Shown here: positions 1-9,220 of the stretch, piece by piece
Position numbering within the stretch: the first letter of the stretch is position 1
How the letters are laid out: every line of letters starts with the position of its first letter
Source: PALSA-894 sp963734185
GTDB taxonomy: Bacteria; Pseudomonadota; Alphaproteobacteria; Rhizobiales; Xanthobacteraceae
Reading direction: 5' to 3'
Length of the DNA: 64,000 nucleotides
Assembly (NCBI GenBank): GCA_963734185.1
Contig: CAVTGA010000001.1
Location: 744,001-808,000 of the forward strand
Made by a program: the position numbers and the translations under genes
Notes under the pieces: generated by a model
What the model was told of the DNA's origin: nothing
The model's input: only the letters and a program-made list of their open reading frames with translations
Database searches by the model: none

Positions 1-80
1 GCTGCGAGGCCTATCTGTCGAAGCCGATCTCGGTCGGCAAGTTCATCGAGACGGTCCGGCATTTTCTCGGTTCAGCCTGA
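1..80 (+). CDS. divK: DivK-type single-domain response regulator, C-terminal end only
   Basis: Only the last 25 codons are in the window; they read on from the left edge to TGA at 78-80. The residues YLSKPISVGKFIETV contain the conserved Lys-Pro of a CheY-like receiver, followed by the final amphipathic helix. It lies 10 bp before pleD. In Caulobacter and relatives, divK (essential cell-cycle receiver) and pleD form one operon, and that context is the main reason for naming it; the remnant alone shows only a receiver domain. Confidence 0.75.
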   Translation, partial: CEAYLSKPISVGKFIETVRHFLGSA

Positions 81-90
81 GGAGCGACGT

Positions 91-1464
91 TTGACCGCAC
101 GCATTCTCGTCGTCGACGACGTCCCCGCCAACGTGAAGCTGCTCGAAGCACGGCTTACCGCCGAATACTTCGACGTGACCACCGCCATGTCCGGCGCCGA
201 GGCGCTCGCCATCTGCGAGCGGGCGCAGTGCGACATCGTCCTGCTCGACGTGATGATGCCGGGAATGGACGGCTTCGAGGTGTGCCGGCGGCTCAAGGCC
301 AATCCGGTGACGCACCACATTCCGGTGGTGATGGTGACCGCGCTCGACCAGCCCTCGGACCGCGTGCAGGGGCTCGAGGTCGGCGCGGACGATTTCCTCA
401 CCAAGCCGGTGTCCGACATCGCGCTGCTCGCGCGCGTGCGTTCGCTGGTGCGCCTGAAGATGGCGGCCGACGAGCTGCGCATGCGGGCGCTGACCTCGCG
501 CGAGATCGGCATCAACGACCCGGAGCTTGCGGCCATCGCCGAGACCGGCCGCAACGGCCGCGTCCTCCTGGTCGACGACCGCCGCGCCACCTACGAGCGG
601 ATCGCAGGGATCCTCACCGCGGAGCACACCGTCGACGTCGAGCCTAGTCCGCAGGAGGCGGTGTTCCACGTCGCGGAGACCGACTACGAGGTGCTGATCG
701 TCTCGCTCGGGCTGGAGAATTTCGACGGCCTGCGGCTGTGCAGCCAGGTTCGTTCGCTCGACCGTACCCGCAATCTTCCGATCCTCGTCATCGCCGAAGC
801 AGAGGACAGCGCGCGGCTGCTGCGCGGGCTCGAAATCGGCGTCAACGACTACCTGGTCCGCCCGATCGACAAGAACGAGCTGCTGGCGCGCGTGCGCACC
901 CAGATCCGCAAGAAACGCTACACTGCGCGGCTGCGCGACAACGTGCAGATGTCGATGGAGATGGCGATCACCGACGCGCTCACCGGCCTCTACAATCGCC
1001 GCTACATGGAGAGCCATCTCACGACCCTGGTCGATCAGGCGGCGGCGCGCGGCAAGCCGTTGTCGCTGCTCGTGCTCGACATCGATTATTTCAAGGCGAT
1101 CAACGACACGCACGGGCATGACGCCGGCGACGACGTGCTGCGCGAGTTCGCGACCCGCGTGCGCAAGTCGATCCGCGGCATCGACCTGGCCTGCCGTTTC
1201 GGCGGCGAGGAATTCGTCATCGTGATGCCGGAGACCGACATGGCGGTGGCGGCGCTCGTCGCCGAGCGGATTCGGCGAGGGATTGCCGGCGATCCGTTCC
1301 CGATCGAGCAGGGCGCCAAGGCCATCGAGGTGACGCTGTCGATCGGGCTTGCGGCACTCGGCGGGGCGGACGACAACGGCGCCAGCATCCTCAAGCGCGC
1401 CGATCAGGCGCTCTATCGCGCCAAGCGCGACGGACGCAACCGGGTCGTCGCCGACGCGGCTTGA
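91..1464 (+). CDS. pleD: PleD: REC-REC-GGDEF diguanylate cyclase
   Basis: Response regulator that makes cyclic di-GMP from two GTP and links cell-cycle phosphorelay to the motile-to-sessile switch. 457 residues: receiver 1 (about 3-120) with the phosphoacceptor Asp53 in LLDVMMPGMDG, the same position as in Caulobacter PleD; a degenerate receiver 2 (about 155-275) in which the Asp motif reads LIVSLGLENFDG; and a GGDEF domain (about 290-455) with the active-site loop GGEEF at 371-375. The inhibitory RxxD site is present as RGID, five residues before the loop, so product inhibition is expected. The start is TTG at 91, preceded by a GAGGAGCG ribosome-binding site at 79-86. It follows divK closely and is probably cotranscribed with it. 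Confidence 0.95.
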   Translation: MTARILVVDDVPANVKLLEARLTAEYFDVTTAMSGAEALAICERAQCDIVLLDVMMPGMDGFEVCRRLKANPVTHHIPVVMVTALDQPSDRVQGLEVGADDFLTKPVSDIALLARVRSLVRLKMAADELRMRALTSREIGINDPELAAIAETGRNGRVLLVDDRRATYERIAGILTAEHTVDVEPSPQEAVFHVAETDYEVLIVSLGLENFDGLRLCSQVRSLDRTRNLPILVIAEAEDSARLLRGLEIGVNDYLVRPIDKNELLARVRTQIRKKRYTARLRDNVQMSMEMAITDALTGLYNRRYMESHLTTLVDQAAARGKPLSLLVLDIDYFKAINDTHGHDAGDDVLREFATRVRKSIRGIDLACRFGGEEFVIVMPETDMAVAALVAERIRRGIAGDPFPIEQGAKAIEVTLSIGLAALGGADDNGASILKRADQALYRAKRDGRNRVVADAA

Positions 1465-1886
1465 AAACCGCCCGACGTAAACCCTAACGCTTTACATTGT
1501 CTGCGAATTCGCCCGATTGCGACCGGGCGGAAGATTGATTTCCGCGCCGGTTCCTCTAGCCTTTTGCGGGACGGCGCGAAGGCGCAGGGTAGGGCCGGCC
1601 AGGGTCGAGAACCCGGCTCAAAATGTTGCCCACCCCACTGATAACCCTACGGAATGCTCAGGTCCGCCGCATCTCCTGGGTCCGTGGGGTTCGGCCGGTT
1701 CGGGGGCGGTGTGAGTGGCCTCCTCATGACACCGCTCCCGGCCGGCCACCACAGCGTGAGAGTTTGGCGAGACCTGTCCCCGTCGCCCGCAAACCTGTGG
1801 ATGGCGCGCCCCCACGCAGGCAAAAGGGCGCCCGCTGGGGACGCCCTTTCAGACCGGCGGCGCGGAGCCAGGCGCTACCTGAAGTC
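1465..1886. other. 422-bp intergenic region with strong stem-loop potential
   Basis: Region between the converging pleD and rpmG genes. Apart from the rpmG terminator at its right end, no convincing coding frame is seen. It holds several self-complementary blocks: GGCCGGCC near 1592 and again near 1741, a CCCCAC/GTGGGG pair (near 1630 and 1685), and GGCGGTGT/ACACCGC arms near 1706-1736. Nested arms like these could belong to a small structured RNA. I cannot match it to a known family. Confidence 0.3.
1822..1850 (-). terminator. Rho-independent terminator of rpmG
   Basis: On the minus strand an AAAGGGCG stem pairs with CGCCCTTT around a short loop and is followed by TTTTG. It lies 37 bp past the rpmG stop codon. 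Confidence 0.7.
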
Positions 1887-2054
1887 CTACTTGATCTTGG
1901 ACTCGCGGAACTCGACGTGCTTCTTGGCGACGGGATCGTATTTCTTCTTGGTGAGCTTGTCGGTCATGGTGCGCGAGTTCTTCTTGGTGACGTAGAAGAA
2001 CCCGGTGTCGGCGCTCGACACCAATTTGACTTTGATCGTGGTGGCCTTGGCCAT
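1887..2054 (-). CDS. rpmG: 50S ribosomal protein L33
   Basis: 55-residue ribosomal protein, the normal L33 length, beginning MAKATTIKVKLVSSADTGF and ending with a Lys-rich tail (FRESKIK). The region TKKNSRTMTDKLTKKKYD matches the family. This is the Cys-less L33 type, so it does not bind zinc. ATG at 2054. It is followed on its own strand by a Rho-independent terminator and preceded by a partial palindromic repeat, so it is probably transcribed alone. Confidence 0.95.
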   Translation of the reverse strand: MAKATTIKVKLVSSADTGFFYVTKKNSRTMTDKLTKKKYDPVAKKHVEFRESKIK

Positions 2055-2103
2055 GGCGGAACCTCGTTGGACGCGCCGGACCGGCGCCGTGTTGCGCGGA
2101 ACC

Positions 2104-2140
2104 TAGAGCATGATCCCGAAAAGAGGAAGCTGGTTTTCGG
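2104..2140. repeat. Partial GAGCATGATCCCGAAAA-family palindrome
   Basis: Shortened copy of the dispersed hairpin whose longer copies are at 3149, 25646, 47433 and 61187. The left arm GAGCATGATCCCGAAAAG is kept; the right arm stops after GGTTTTCGG. Confidence 0.65.
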
Positions 2141-2146
2141 AGTACG

Positions 2147-2437
2147 CCCGTAGCCCGGCTTTCGCCCTTCGCGAAAGCCGGGACTCCATCCGCGTGGGCG
2201 GGATCGCCCCCGGGTTTCGCGTGCGAAACCCGGGCTACAGCTCCATGCGCACGAAACGCTTGCGCAGCATGCGGTAGAACGGCGAGGGCAGCCCGTAGCC
2301 CGGCTTTCGCCCTTCGCGAAAGCCGGGACTTCCATCCGCGTGGGCGGGATCGCCCCCGGGTTTCGCGTGCGAAACCCGGGCTACAGCTCCATGCGCACGA
2401 AACGCTTGCGCAGCATGCGGTAGAACGGCGAGGGCAG
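2147..2437. repeat. Tandem duplication of about 146 bp spanning the 3' end of the NUDIX gene
   Basis: Unit 1 (2147-2291) and unit 2 (2292-2437) are identical except for one extra T in unit 2. Each unit holds the last 19 or so codons of the NUDIX gene plus two hairpins just after the stop: GTAGCCCGGCTTTCGC with its inverted arm, and CCCGGGTTTCGC with its inverted arm. The two units abut with no spacer. Unit 2 holds the genuine gene end; unit 1 is an untranslated extra copy of the C-terminal codons. The hairpins begin with GTAG or end with CTAC like the REP-type elements elsewhere in the window. Confidence 0.9.
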
Positions 2438-3109
2438 GTCGTGGCCGAAGCCCTTGGCGACGCGCGCTTCCAGTTCCTCGAGCGCCACCTGCGTGATGGT
2501 CGGCAGGTCGAGCTGCTTGGCCTCGGCCACCGGCACCCAGACCAGCTCGACGAGTTCCGCGTCCGGCCCGACCACGCCGTCCACCCGATGCGCAATCGCC
2601 GCCGCATCGACGGCGAAGAACCGGGTGTCGAACCGGCGCGGCCGGCCCGGCGGCGTGATCGCGCGCACGATGAAATGCAATGCGCCAAGGTCCGGCAGGA
2701 TGCCGGCCGCGGCGAATGCCGCCCACGGGCCTTGCGGCATGGCCGGTACGCTGCCGCGGCGGCCGAGCAGCAGGCCGGTCTCCTCGTAGGTCTCGCGGAT
2801 CGCCGCCAGCGCAAGCGCGCGCGCCCGCTGCTTGCTCGGGCGCTTCACCAGCCGCATCAGGCGTGCCTCGACGTGCTCGTCGAGGGTGCTCGCCGCATGC
2901 ATGCCACGGTCGGCCGGGTCGACCCGTCCGCCCGGGAACACGAACTTGCCGGGCATGAATTTGTGGCCGTGGTGGCGCCGGCCGAGCAGCACCTTGGGCG
3001 TCGCGCCGGACCGGTCGATCAGGATCAGGGTCGCGGCATCGCGCGGCCGAAGATTCGGATGGCTCTGGTCGCGCTCCACCTTGGTCAAGCGCTCGGCCAC
3101 GTCGGTCAT
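2381..3109 (-). CDS. NUDIX hydrolase
   Basis: 242 residues. Nudix enzymes hydrolyse nucleoside diphosphates linked to another moiety; the substrate here is unknown. The Nudix box is split over a long loop: GKFVFPGGRVD leads in, and the catalytic helix is RETYEETGLLLG (about residue 100), with the paired Glu that bind metal. Length and the FMPGKFVFPGGRVDPAD motif match a conserved alphaproteobacterial group found between rpmG and rnr. ATG at 3109. The last codons lie in a tandem duplication, but the reading frame is intact. Confidence 0.85.
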   Translation of the reverse strand: MTDVAERLTKVERDQSHPNLRPRDAATLILIDRSGATPKVLLGRRHHGHKFMPGKFVFPGGRVDPADRGMHAASTLDEHVEARLMRLVKRPSKQRARALALAAIRETYEETGLLLGRRGSVPAMPQGPWAAFAAAGILPDLGALHFIVRAITPPGRPRRFDTRFFAVDAAAIAHRVDGVVGPDAELVELVWVPVAEAKQLDLPTITQVALEELEARVAKGFGHDLPSPFYRMLRKRFVRMEL

Positions 3110-3148
3110 CGCGAAATCCTCTTCGACACGGGGTTAGTTTTTTAGTTG

Positions 3149-3196
3149 GAGCATGATCTTTTCCGAAAACCGGTATCCACTTTTCGGGATCATGCT
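3149..3196. repeat. GAGCATGATC...GATCATGCT palindromic repeat
   Basis: 48-bp imperfect palindrome between rnr and the NUDIX gene, with arms GAGCATGATCTTTTCCGAAAA and TTTTCGGGATCATGCT. Same family as 2104, 25646, 47433 and 61187. It can form a stable hairpin at the 3' end of rnr transcripts. Confidence 0.8.
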
Positions 3197-5479
3197 TTAG
3201 CGCCGCCGCTTGCCGCGCCGTGAAGATAGCTCGGCGCGCGCGGCCGCGCGAGATGTCGCCGGCTTCCCGCGCCGCAGGCGCGGCTCGATGCGTCCCTCCG
3301 ACAGGAGCTCGAACCGCAGCGCGCCCGCGACCGGCGCCGCCTCGACCAGCCGCACGCGCACCCGGTCGCCGAGGCGGTGGCTCTCCCCGGTCGTGTCGCC
3401 GACGAGCGCATGGCCGGCTTCGTGATAGCGGAAATAGTCGCTCCCGAGCGTGCGCGCCGGAACGAAGCCGTCGGCGCCCGTGTCGTCGAGCTTCACGAAC
3501 AGGCCGGCGCGGGTGACGCCGGAGATGCGCCCCTCGAACGTGGCGCCGACGCGGTCGGCGAGGAAATGCGCGATCAGCCGGTCGGCGGTCTCGCGCTCGG
3601 CCATCATGGCGCGCCGTTCGGCGGCCGAGATGCGCGCCGCGATCTCGCCGAGCGAGCGCGGGTCGGCCGCTTCGGGAAGACCGCCGTCCCCGAGCCGTTC
3701 GGCGCGGATCAGCGCGCGATGCACGACGAGATCGGCGTAGCGGCGGATCGGCGAGGTGAAGTGGGCGTAGCGACGAAGAGTGAGCCCGAAATGGCCGTAG
3801 TTCTCCACCGCGTATTCGGCTTGCGCCTGGGTGCGCAGCACCACTTCGTTGACCAGCGTCTCGACATCCGTACCCTTGACCCGTGCGAGGATGCGATTGA
3901 AGTCGGCCGGCCGCATCACCTGACCCTTGGCGAAGCGGATGTCGAGCGTGTTGAGGAACTCGCGCAACGCCTCGACCTTCTCCGCCGCCGGCTCGTCGTG
4001 CACGCGGTAGATCAGCGGCACCCGCGCGCGCTCGGACGTCTCGGCAGCCGCGACGTTGGCGAGGATCATGAACTCCTCGATCAGCCGGTGCGCGTCGAGT
4101 CGCGCGGGCGTGATCACGCGGTCGACCGTGCCGTCCGGCTGCAGCAGGATCTTGCGCTCGGGCAGGTCGAGATCGAGCGGCTCGCGCTCATCGCGCGCGC
4201 GCTTCAGGCTGCGATAGGCCGCATAAAGCGGCTCGATGACCGCTTTGAGCAGCGCGCCCGTCGTGTCGTCCGGATGCCCGTCGATCGCCTCCTGCGCCTG
4301 GGCGTAGTTGAGCTTGGCGGCGGAGCGCATCAGGACGCGGTGAAAGCCATGGCTGCGCTTGCGGCCGTCGGCGCCGATCACGAGGCGCACGGCGATCGCC
4401 GCGCGATCCTCGGCCGGCCGCAACGAGCACAGGTCGTTGGAGATACGCTCGGGCAGCATGGGCACGACCCGGTCGGGGAAATAGACCGAGTTGCCGCGCG
4501 CGAGCGCCTCGCGGTCGAGCGCGGAGCCGGGACGCACATAGTGCGCCACATCGGCGATGGCGACGGTGATGATGAAGCCGCCCGGGTTGCCTGCGTCGGT
4601 ATCCGGCGCGGCGTGCACGGCGTCGTCATGATCCTTGGCGTCGACCGGATCGATCGTGATCAACGGCAAGGCGCGCCAGTCTTCGCGGCCTTCGAGGCTT
4701 GCAGGGCGCGCGGCCTCGGCTTCGGCCAGCGCCTCGCGCGGAAACACGTGCGGGATGCCGTGGGCATGGATCGCGATCAGGCTGACGGCGCGCTCGCTTT
4801 TCAGCGAGCCGAGGCGTTCCTTCACCTGCGCCGTCGGCAGGCCGTAGCGGCCGTGGCGCGTCACATCGACCGCAACCAGGTCGCCGTCCTGCGCGGCGGC
4901 GGTGGCGCCGGCGGGAATCGCAAGCTCGCGGCCGACCTGCTTCTTGTCGATCGGAACCAGGCGGCCGCCGCCGCCGGGCAGAGCGCGGAAGATGCCGAGC
5001 TGGCGATGCCTGGCGCGATCGAGCACCTTGATGACGCGGCCGGAATGGCGGATCTCTTCGCCCTCCTCGCCGGTCTCCTCGGTGCGCAGCAGGGCGCGGT
5101 CGCCGACACCGGCGACCTCGCCCGGCGTTGCCTTGCGCGGCGCGTGAACGCGGATGCGCGGCGCTTCGCCATGGGCTTCCACGTCCCACTCGGTCGGCAC
5201 CGCCAGCAACTCGCCATCGGCGTCGCGTCCGGTGATGTCGGCGAGCACGACCGAGGAAAGCGCGCCCGGTTGATGCAGCTTCTTGCGCCGCCGCTCGATC
5301 CGGCCATCGTCGGCAAGCTCGCGCAGCATGGCCTTCAACGCGGCGCGGTCCGCATTCTTCAGATTGAAGGCGCGGGCAAGCTCGCGGGTGCCGATCTTGC
5401 CGGACTGCGTGCCGATGAAGGCGAGCAGGTCTTCCTTCGACGGAAGACCGGAGTTTTTCTGATTGATCTTTTTGGCCAA
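3197..5479 (-). CDS. rnr: Ribonuclease R
   Basis: 3'-to-5' hydrolytic exoribonuclease that can degrade structured RNA and works in mRNA turnover and quality control. 760 residues: N-terminal winged-helix segment (about 15-70), cold-shock OB folds, the RNB catalytic domain with the acidic motif DPVDAKDHDDA at about 277-287, and a C-terminal S1 domain (about 640-725), then a short Arg-rich tail. The start is TTG; the coding region begins 3 bp after the topA stop codon, so the two genes are translationally close and probably in one transcript. Its own end is followed directly by the Lys/Arg-rich tail and a palindromic repeat. Confidence 0.95.
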   Translation of the reverse strand: MAKKINQKNSGLPSKEDLLAFIGTQSGKIGTRELARAFNLKNADRAALKAMLRELADDGRIERRRKKLHQPGALSSVVLADITGRDADGELLAVPTEWDVEAHGEAPRIRVHAPRKATPGEVAGVGDRALLRTEETGEEGEEIRHSGRVIKVLDRARHRQLGIFRALPGGGGRLVPIDKKQVGRELAIPAGATAAAQDGDLVAVDVTRHGRYGLPTAQVKERLGSLKSERAVSLIAIHAHGIPHVFPREALAEAEAARPASLEGREDWRALPLITIDPVDAKDHDDAVHAAPDTDAGNPGGFIITVAIADVAHYVRPGSALDREALARGNSVYFPDRVVPMLPERISNDLCSLRPAEDRAAIAVRLVIGADGRKRSHGFHRVLMRSAAKLNYAQAQEAIDGHPDDTTGALLKAVIEPLYAAYRSLKRARDEREPLDLDLPERKILLQPDGTVDRVITPARLDAHRLIEEFMILANVAAAETSERARVPLIYRVHDEPAAEKVEALREFLNTLDIRFAKGQVMRPADFNRILARVKGTDVETLVNEVVLRTQAQAEYAVENYGHFGLTLRRYAHFTSPIRRYADLVVHRALIRAERLGDGGLPEAADPRSLGEIAARISAAERRAMMAERETADRLIAHFLADRVGATFEGRISGVTRAGLFVKLDDTGADGFVPARTLGSDYFRYHEAGHALVGDTTGESHRLGDRVRVRLVEAAPVAGALRFELLSEGRIEPRLRRGKPATSRAAARAELSSRRGKRRR

Positions 5480-5482
5480 AGG

Positions 5483-8122
5483 CTATTCCGCTGCCACGTC
5501 CGCCGTCTTCTTCTTGCGCGCAGGCTTCTTCGGTCGTGCGGGCGCCGCCTGGGCTGCCGCCTTGCGCGGTGCGGTGCGGCGTTTCGCCGAAGCCCTCGTT
5601 GCCTTGGCGCCGGTTTTCTCCGCGCGCGCATCGATGAGTTCGACCGCTTCGGCGAGCGTGATCGTTTCGGGTGCCTTGTCCTTGGGCAGGGTGGCGTTGA
5701 CGCCGGCGTGGCTGACATAGGGTCCATAGCGGCCGGCCTTGGCCACGATGGCGCCGCCCTTGACCGGATGATCGCCGAGCGGGCGGCCGGGATCGCCGCC
5801 GAAACGCCGGCCGCGGCCCGGCTTCAGCTTCTTCTCCGCGATCAGCGTCACCGCGCGATTGAGGCCGATCGAGAGTACGTCGTCGCCGGCTTCGAGATTG
5901 GCGTAGGTCTTGCCGTGCTGCACATACGGACCGAAACGCCCGATGCCGGCCAGGATCGGATCGCCCTCTTCAGGATGCTTGCCGACTTCGCGCGGCAGCG
6001 AGAGCAAAGCGAGCCCACGGGCAAGATCGACGTCGTCGGGCGCGACGCCCTTGGGCAGGCTCGCACGTTTCGGTTTCTCGCCGTCCTTGCCTTCCCCGAG
6101 CTGCAGGTAAGGGCCGAACCGGCCCGAGCGCACCGACACATCGAGACCGCTCTGCGGGTCCTGACCCAATATTTTCGTGCCTTCGATGCCGCCATTGCCG
6201 GAGACCGAAAGCTGGCGCGTGAAGCGGCAGTCGGGATAGTTCGAACAGCCGATGAAGGCGCCGAAGCGGCCAAGCTTGAGCGAGAGCTGGCCGGTGCCGC
6301 AGGTCTGGCACTGGCGCGGATCGGTGCCGTCCTCGCGCGGGGGGAAGATGTGCGGCGCGAGGATGTCGTTGAGGACATCGATGACCTCGCCGACCTTCAA
6401 GTCCTTGATGTCATCGACCGCGGCGGTGAAGCCGCGCCAGAACTCGCTGAGCACCTCGCGCCACCCGATCTCGCTGTTGGCGATGCGGTCGAGATCTTCT
6501 TCCAGGCCGGCGGTGAAGTCGTATTCGACGTAACGCGTGAAGAAGCTCTCGAGGAAAGCGACGACCACGCGGCCTTTGTCTTCGGGATGAAGCCGCTTCT
6601 TGTCGAGCCGGACGTAGCCGCGGTCTTTGAGCACCTGCAGGATCGACGCATAGGTCGACGGCCGGCCGATGCCGAGCTCCTCCATGCGCTTGACCAGGGA
6701 GGCTTCCGAGAAACGCGGCGGCGGCTCGGTGAAATGCTGGCCCGCCTTGATGGCGCGCTTCTCCAGCGCCTCGCCCACGCTCATGGCCGGCAGGCGGCGC
6801 GCCTCGTCGTCCTCGGAGGCGTCGTCCTGATCCTCCTGGTAGAGCGTGAGAAAGCCGTCGAACTTGACGACTTGGCCGGTAGCGCGCAGCTCCAGCAGGC
6901 GCGCGCCGACCTTGGCCTCGATGTCGACCGTGGTGCGCTCGAGCTCGGCCAACTCCATCTGGCTCGCGATCGCGCGCAGCCAGATCAGCTCGTACAGCTT
7001 GGCCTGCTCGCTCTCGAGATACCTGGCGACGTCGCGCGGGCGGTTGTTGATGTCGGTCGGGCGGATCGCCTCATGGGCTTCCTGGGCGGTCTTGGCCTTG
7101 GTCTGGTAGGTGCGCGGTGCCCCGGGCAGATAGTCCCTGCCGTAGTTGGCGCCGATCGCGCTGCGGATCGAAGCGATAGCCTCGTCGGCGATGGTCACGC
7201 CGTCGGTGCGCATGTAGGTGATGAGGCCGACGGTCTCGCCGCCGATCTCGACGCCCTCATAGAGCCGTTGCGCGATGCGCATGGTATGAGCCGGCGCGAA
7301 TCCGAACTTGCGGCTTGCCTCCTGCTGCAGCGTCGACGTCGTGAAGGGAGGATAGGGGTGGCGCTTGGCCGGCTTCGATTCGACCGTGGCGACCCTGAAC
7401 TGCGCGGTTTCCAGGTCGCGCTTGAAGGCCTCGGCCTGCGCGCCCGAGCCGATGTCGAGGCGCTGGATCTTCTTGCCGTCAGCCCCGACCAGGCGCGCCT
7501 CGAAGGTCTCGTTGCGCGGCGTCGCAAGCTCGGCCACGAGCGACCAATACTCGCGCGCGACGAACTTCTCGATGTCGAGCTCACGGTCGCAGACGAGGCG
7601 CAACGCCACCGACTGCACCCGGCCGGCCGAGCGCGCGCCGGGAAGCTTGCGCCACAGCACCGGCGAAAGCGTAAACCCCACCAGATAGTCGAGGGCGCGG
7701 CGCGCCCGGTAGGCGTCGACCAGCGCAGCGTCGATGCTGCGCGGATGCTTCATCGCCTCGGTCACCGCCTGCTTGGTGATGGCGTTGAACACCACGCGCT
7801 CGACCGGCTGGCCGGTCAGCGCCCGTTTCTCCTTGAGGACTTCGAGCACGTGCCACGAGATCGCCTCGCCCTCGCGGTCGGGGTCGGTAGCGAGAACCAG
7901 CTTGCCGGCGCCCTGCACGGCTCGGGCGATGTCGGCGAGGCGCTTCTGCGCCTTGGCGTCCACCGCCCAGATCATGCGGAAATCGTCGTTGGGATCGACC
8001 GATCCGTCCTTGGCGGGCAGGTCGCGCACATGGCCGAAGGAGGCCAGCACCTCGTAGCCAGGCCCCAGATACTTGTTGATCGTCTTGGCCTTTGCGGGCG
8101 ACTCGACAACGACGATGTTCAT
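5483..8122 (-). CDS. topA: DNA topoisomerase I
   Basis: Type IA topoisomerase that relaxes negative supercoils. 879 residues from the ATG at 8122, which begins MNIVVVESPAKAKTINKYLG, the standard start of the TOPRIM domain; a possible 41-codon N-terminal extension has no family support. Acidic motif ATDPDREGE at about 78-86; catalytic tyrosine Tyr303 in GLITYMRTDG; one four-Cys zinc-finger (CQTCGTG...CSNYPDC) at about 605-630; three C-terminal GRFGPY-type repeats; and a Lys/Ala-rich basic tail. dprA lies upstream beyond a foreign-looking insert, rnr follows immediately. Confidence 0.96.
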   Translation of the reverse strand: MNIVVVESPAKAKTINKYLGPGYEVLASFGHVRDLPAKDGSVDPNDDFRMIWAVDAKAQKRLADIARAVQGAGKLVLATDPDREGEAISWHVLEVLKEKRALTGQPVERVVFNAITKQAVTEAMKHPRSIDAALVDAYRARRALDYLVGFTLSPVLWRKLPGARSAGRVQSVALRLVCDRELDIEKFVAREYWSLVAELATPRNETFEARLVGADGKKIQRLDIGSGAQAEAFKRDLETAQFRVATVESKPAKRHPYPPFTTSTLQQEASRKFGFAPAHTMRIAQRLYEGVEIGGETVGLITYMRTDGVTIADEAIASIRSAIGANYGRDYLPGAPRTYQTKAKTAQEAHEAIRPTDINNRPRDVARYLESEQAKLYELIWLRAIASQMELAELERTTVDIEAKVGARLLELRATGQVVKFDGFLTLYQEDQDDASEDDEARRLPAMSVGEALEKRAIKAGQHFTEPPPRFSEASLVKRMEELGIGRPSTYASILQVLKDRGYVRLDKKRLHPEDKGRVVVAFLESFFTRYVEYDFTAGLEEDLDRIANSEIGWREVLSEFWRGFTAAVDDIKDLKVGEVIDVLNDILAPHIFPPREDGTDPRQCQTCGTGQLSLKLGRFGAFIGCSNYPDCRFTRQLSVSGNGGIEGTKILGQDPQSGLDVSVRSGRFGPYLQLGEGKDGEKPKRASLPKGVAPDDVDLARGLALLSLPREVGKHPEEGDPILAGIGRFGPYVQHGKTYANLEAGDDVLSIGLNRAVTLIAEKKLKPGRGRRFGGDPGRPLGDHPVKGGAIVAKAGRYGPYVSHAGVNATLPKDKAPETITLAEAVELIDARAEKTGAKATRASAKRRTAPRKAAAQAAPARPKKPARKKKTADVAAE

Positions 8123-8320
8123 GAAATTCCAGACTTTTTTCCTTGGGAAGCGGCGCTCGCCTCGGACTCCGGCCCGGGCCGAAGGCGCCGGGAACATGGG
8201 TAATGCGACTGCGCCTGTCAAATCGGGATCGCCAAGAACGGGCATGGAACCCCTCGCATGGCAGTTGCGAATGCCTGTAGTTTTGTTAGCCTACAATCAG
8301 GGATGGGGCGGGGAACGGTG

Positions 8321-8968
8321 ATGTCTTTTACTGAAGCAGATATTCTGCGCCGTATAGAAATAAAGTTTCCACTGACGTTATCCGCGATCCTTTCTGTGGT
8401 ATTGGTTACGCTAATTGTTTGGTACTGGCTCGATGCCAAGACAGTAAAAGATACGTTGATATTTGCTGTTGTAGGCGCGACTGCTGTCGGTCAGATAACT
8501 TCATCATATTATACAGCAAGAGTACTTGCGGCTACGCTCAAGCGCGACGAACGCGATGCATCGCGCGACGTGAGCAGCGATCATCGCTCCGACGCTGCCC
8601 ACATATACATGCTTAAGAGAGAAGCAATTCGGTTTGGGGAGCGATGGAATGACCCCTCCATGCAATCAGCCCGGGATACGTTGCGTGAAGTCATGAAGCA
8701 CCGCAGCGGCAGAGCGGAAGACTTGCTGAGGTTCATAGAACAAAACGAAACCGCTGTTAGCCACATTATGAATTTCTTAGAAGAAATGGCCACATGCTGC
8801 CGCCATCAGGTGGTCGACGTTGCCATCATGAAGGATCAGTTTGACTACGTCATCGTCAGCGTCTGGGACACATTGTTTGTCTGGATCCGAAAGCAGCGGC
8901 AGGAGACTGCGAATTTCCGTATTTGGGAGGATACGGAATCCTTGTACGATATGTGGAAACGCCATTGA
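8321..8968 (+). CDS. DUF4760-like membrane protein
   Basis: 215 residues, function unknown. Two membrane helices near the N-terminus (about 17-37 and 43-62), then a soluble, mainly helical region of about 150 residues. The layout and the C-terminal FRIWEDTESLYDMWKRH resemble the DUF4760 group. The ATG at 8321 is preferred because the open frame before it has no family-like sequence and a purine-rich GGGGAACGG sits just upstream. Base composition is clearly more AT-rich than topA and dprA on either side, and the gene runs against them, so it looks like an acquired gene placed in an otherwise conserved order. Confidence 0.6.
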   Translation: MSFTEADILRRIEIKFPLTLSAILSVVLVTLIVWYWLDAKTVKDTLIFAVVGATAVGQITSSYYTARVLAATLKRDERDASRDVSSDHRSDAAHIYMLKREAIRFGERWNDPSMQSARDTLREVMKHRSGRAEDLLRFIEQNETAVSHIMNFLEEMATCCRHQVVDVAIMKDQFDYVIVSVWDTLFVWIRKQRQETANFRIWEDTESLYDMWKRH

Positions 8969-9220
8969 ACCGGAAACGTATTCGGCATAATTACCAACCA
9001 CGGAGACGGGAGGACATCGATGAAAGTTGTCACCGCAAGGAAGTTTACAATCTAGCGCTGGTGGGCGCGCTCTGTAGTGGGTAGCTTCCGAAGGAAGAAG
9101 CAACTCGCTATGCCCAAGAGTTCAGCGCTTTCTATTGCTTTAGGTCATTTGATCGCAAATGCGGTCGCCCCCGCCGGATGCGGGGTCCTTCAGATTGCCG
9201 GCCTTGGTGCCGCAGAACTC

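Noticed and set aside
3377..8203. Very long open frame (about 1600 codons) on the plus strand opposite rnr and topA
   Set aside because: It lies exactly antisense to two well-supported genes; its product is Arg/Gly/Ala/Asp-rich without any domain. High GC content leaves such frames open.
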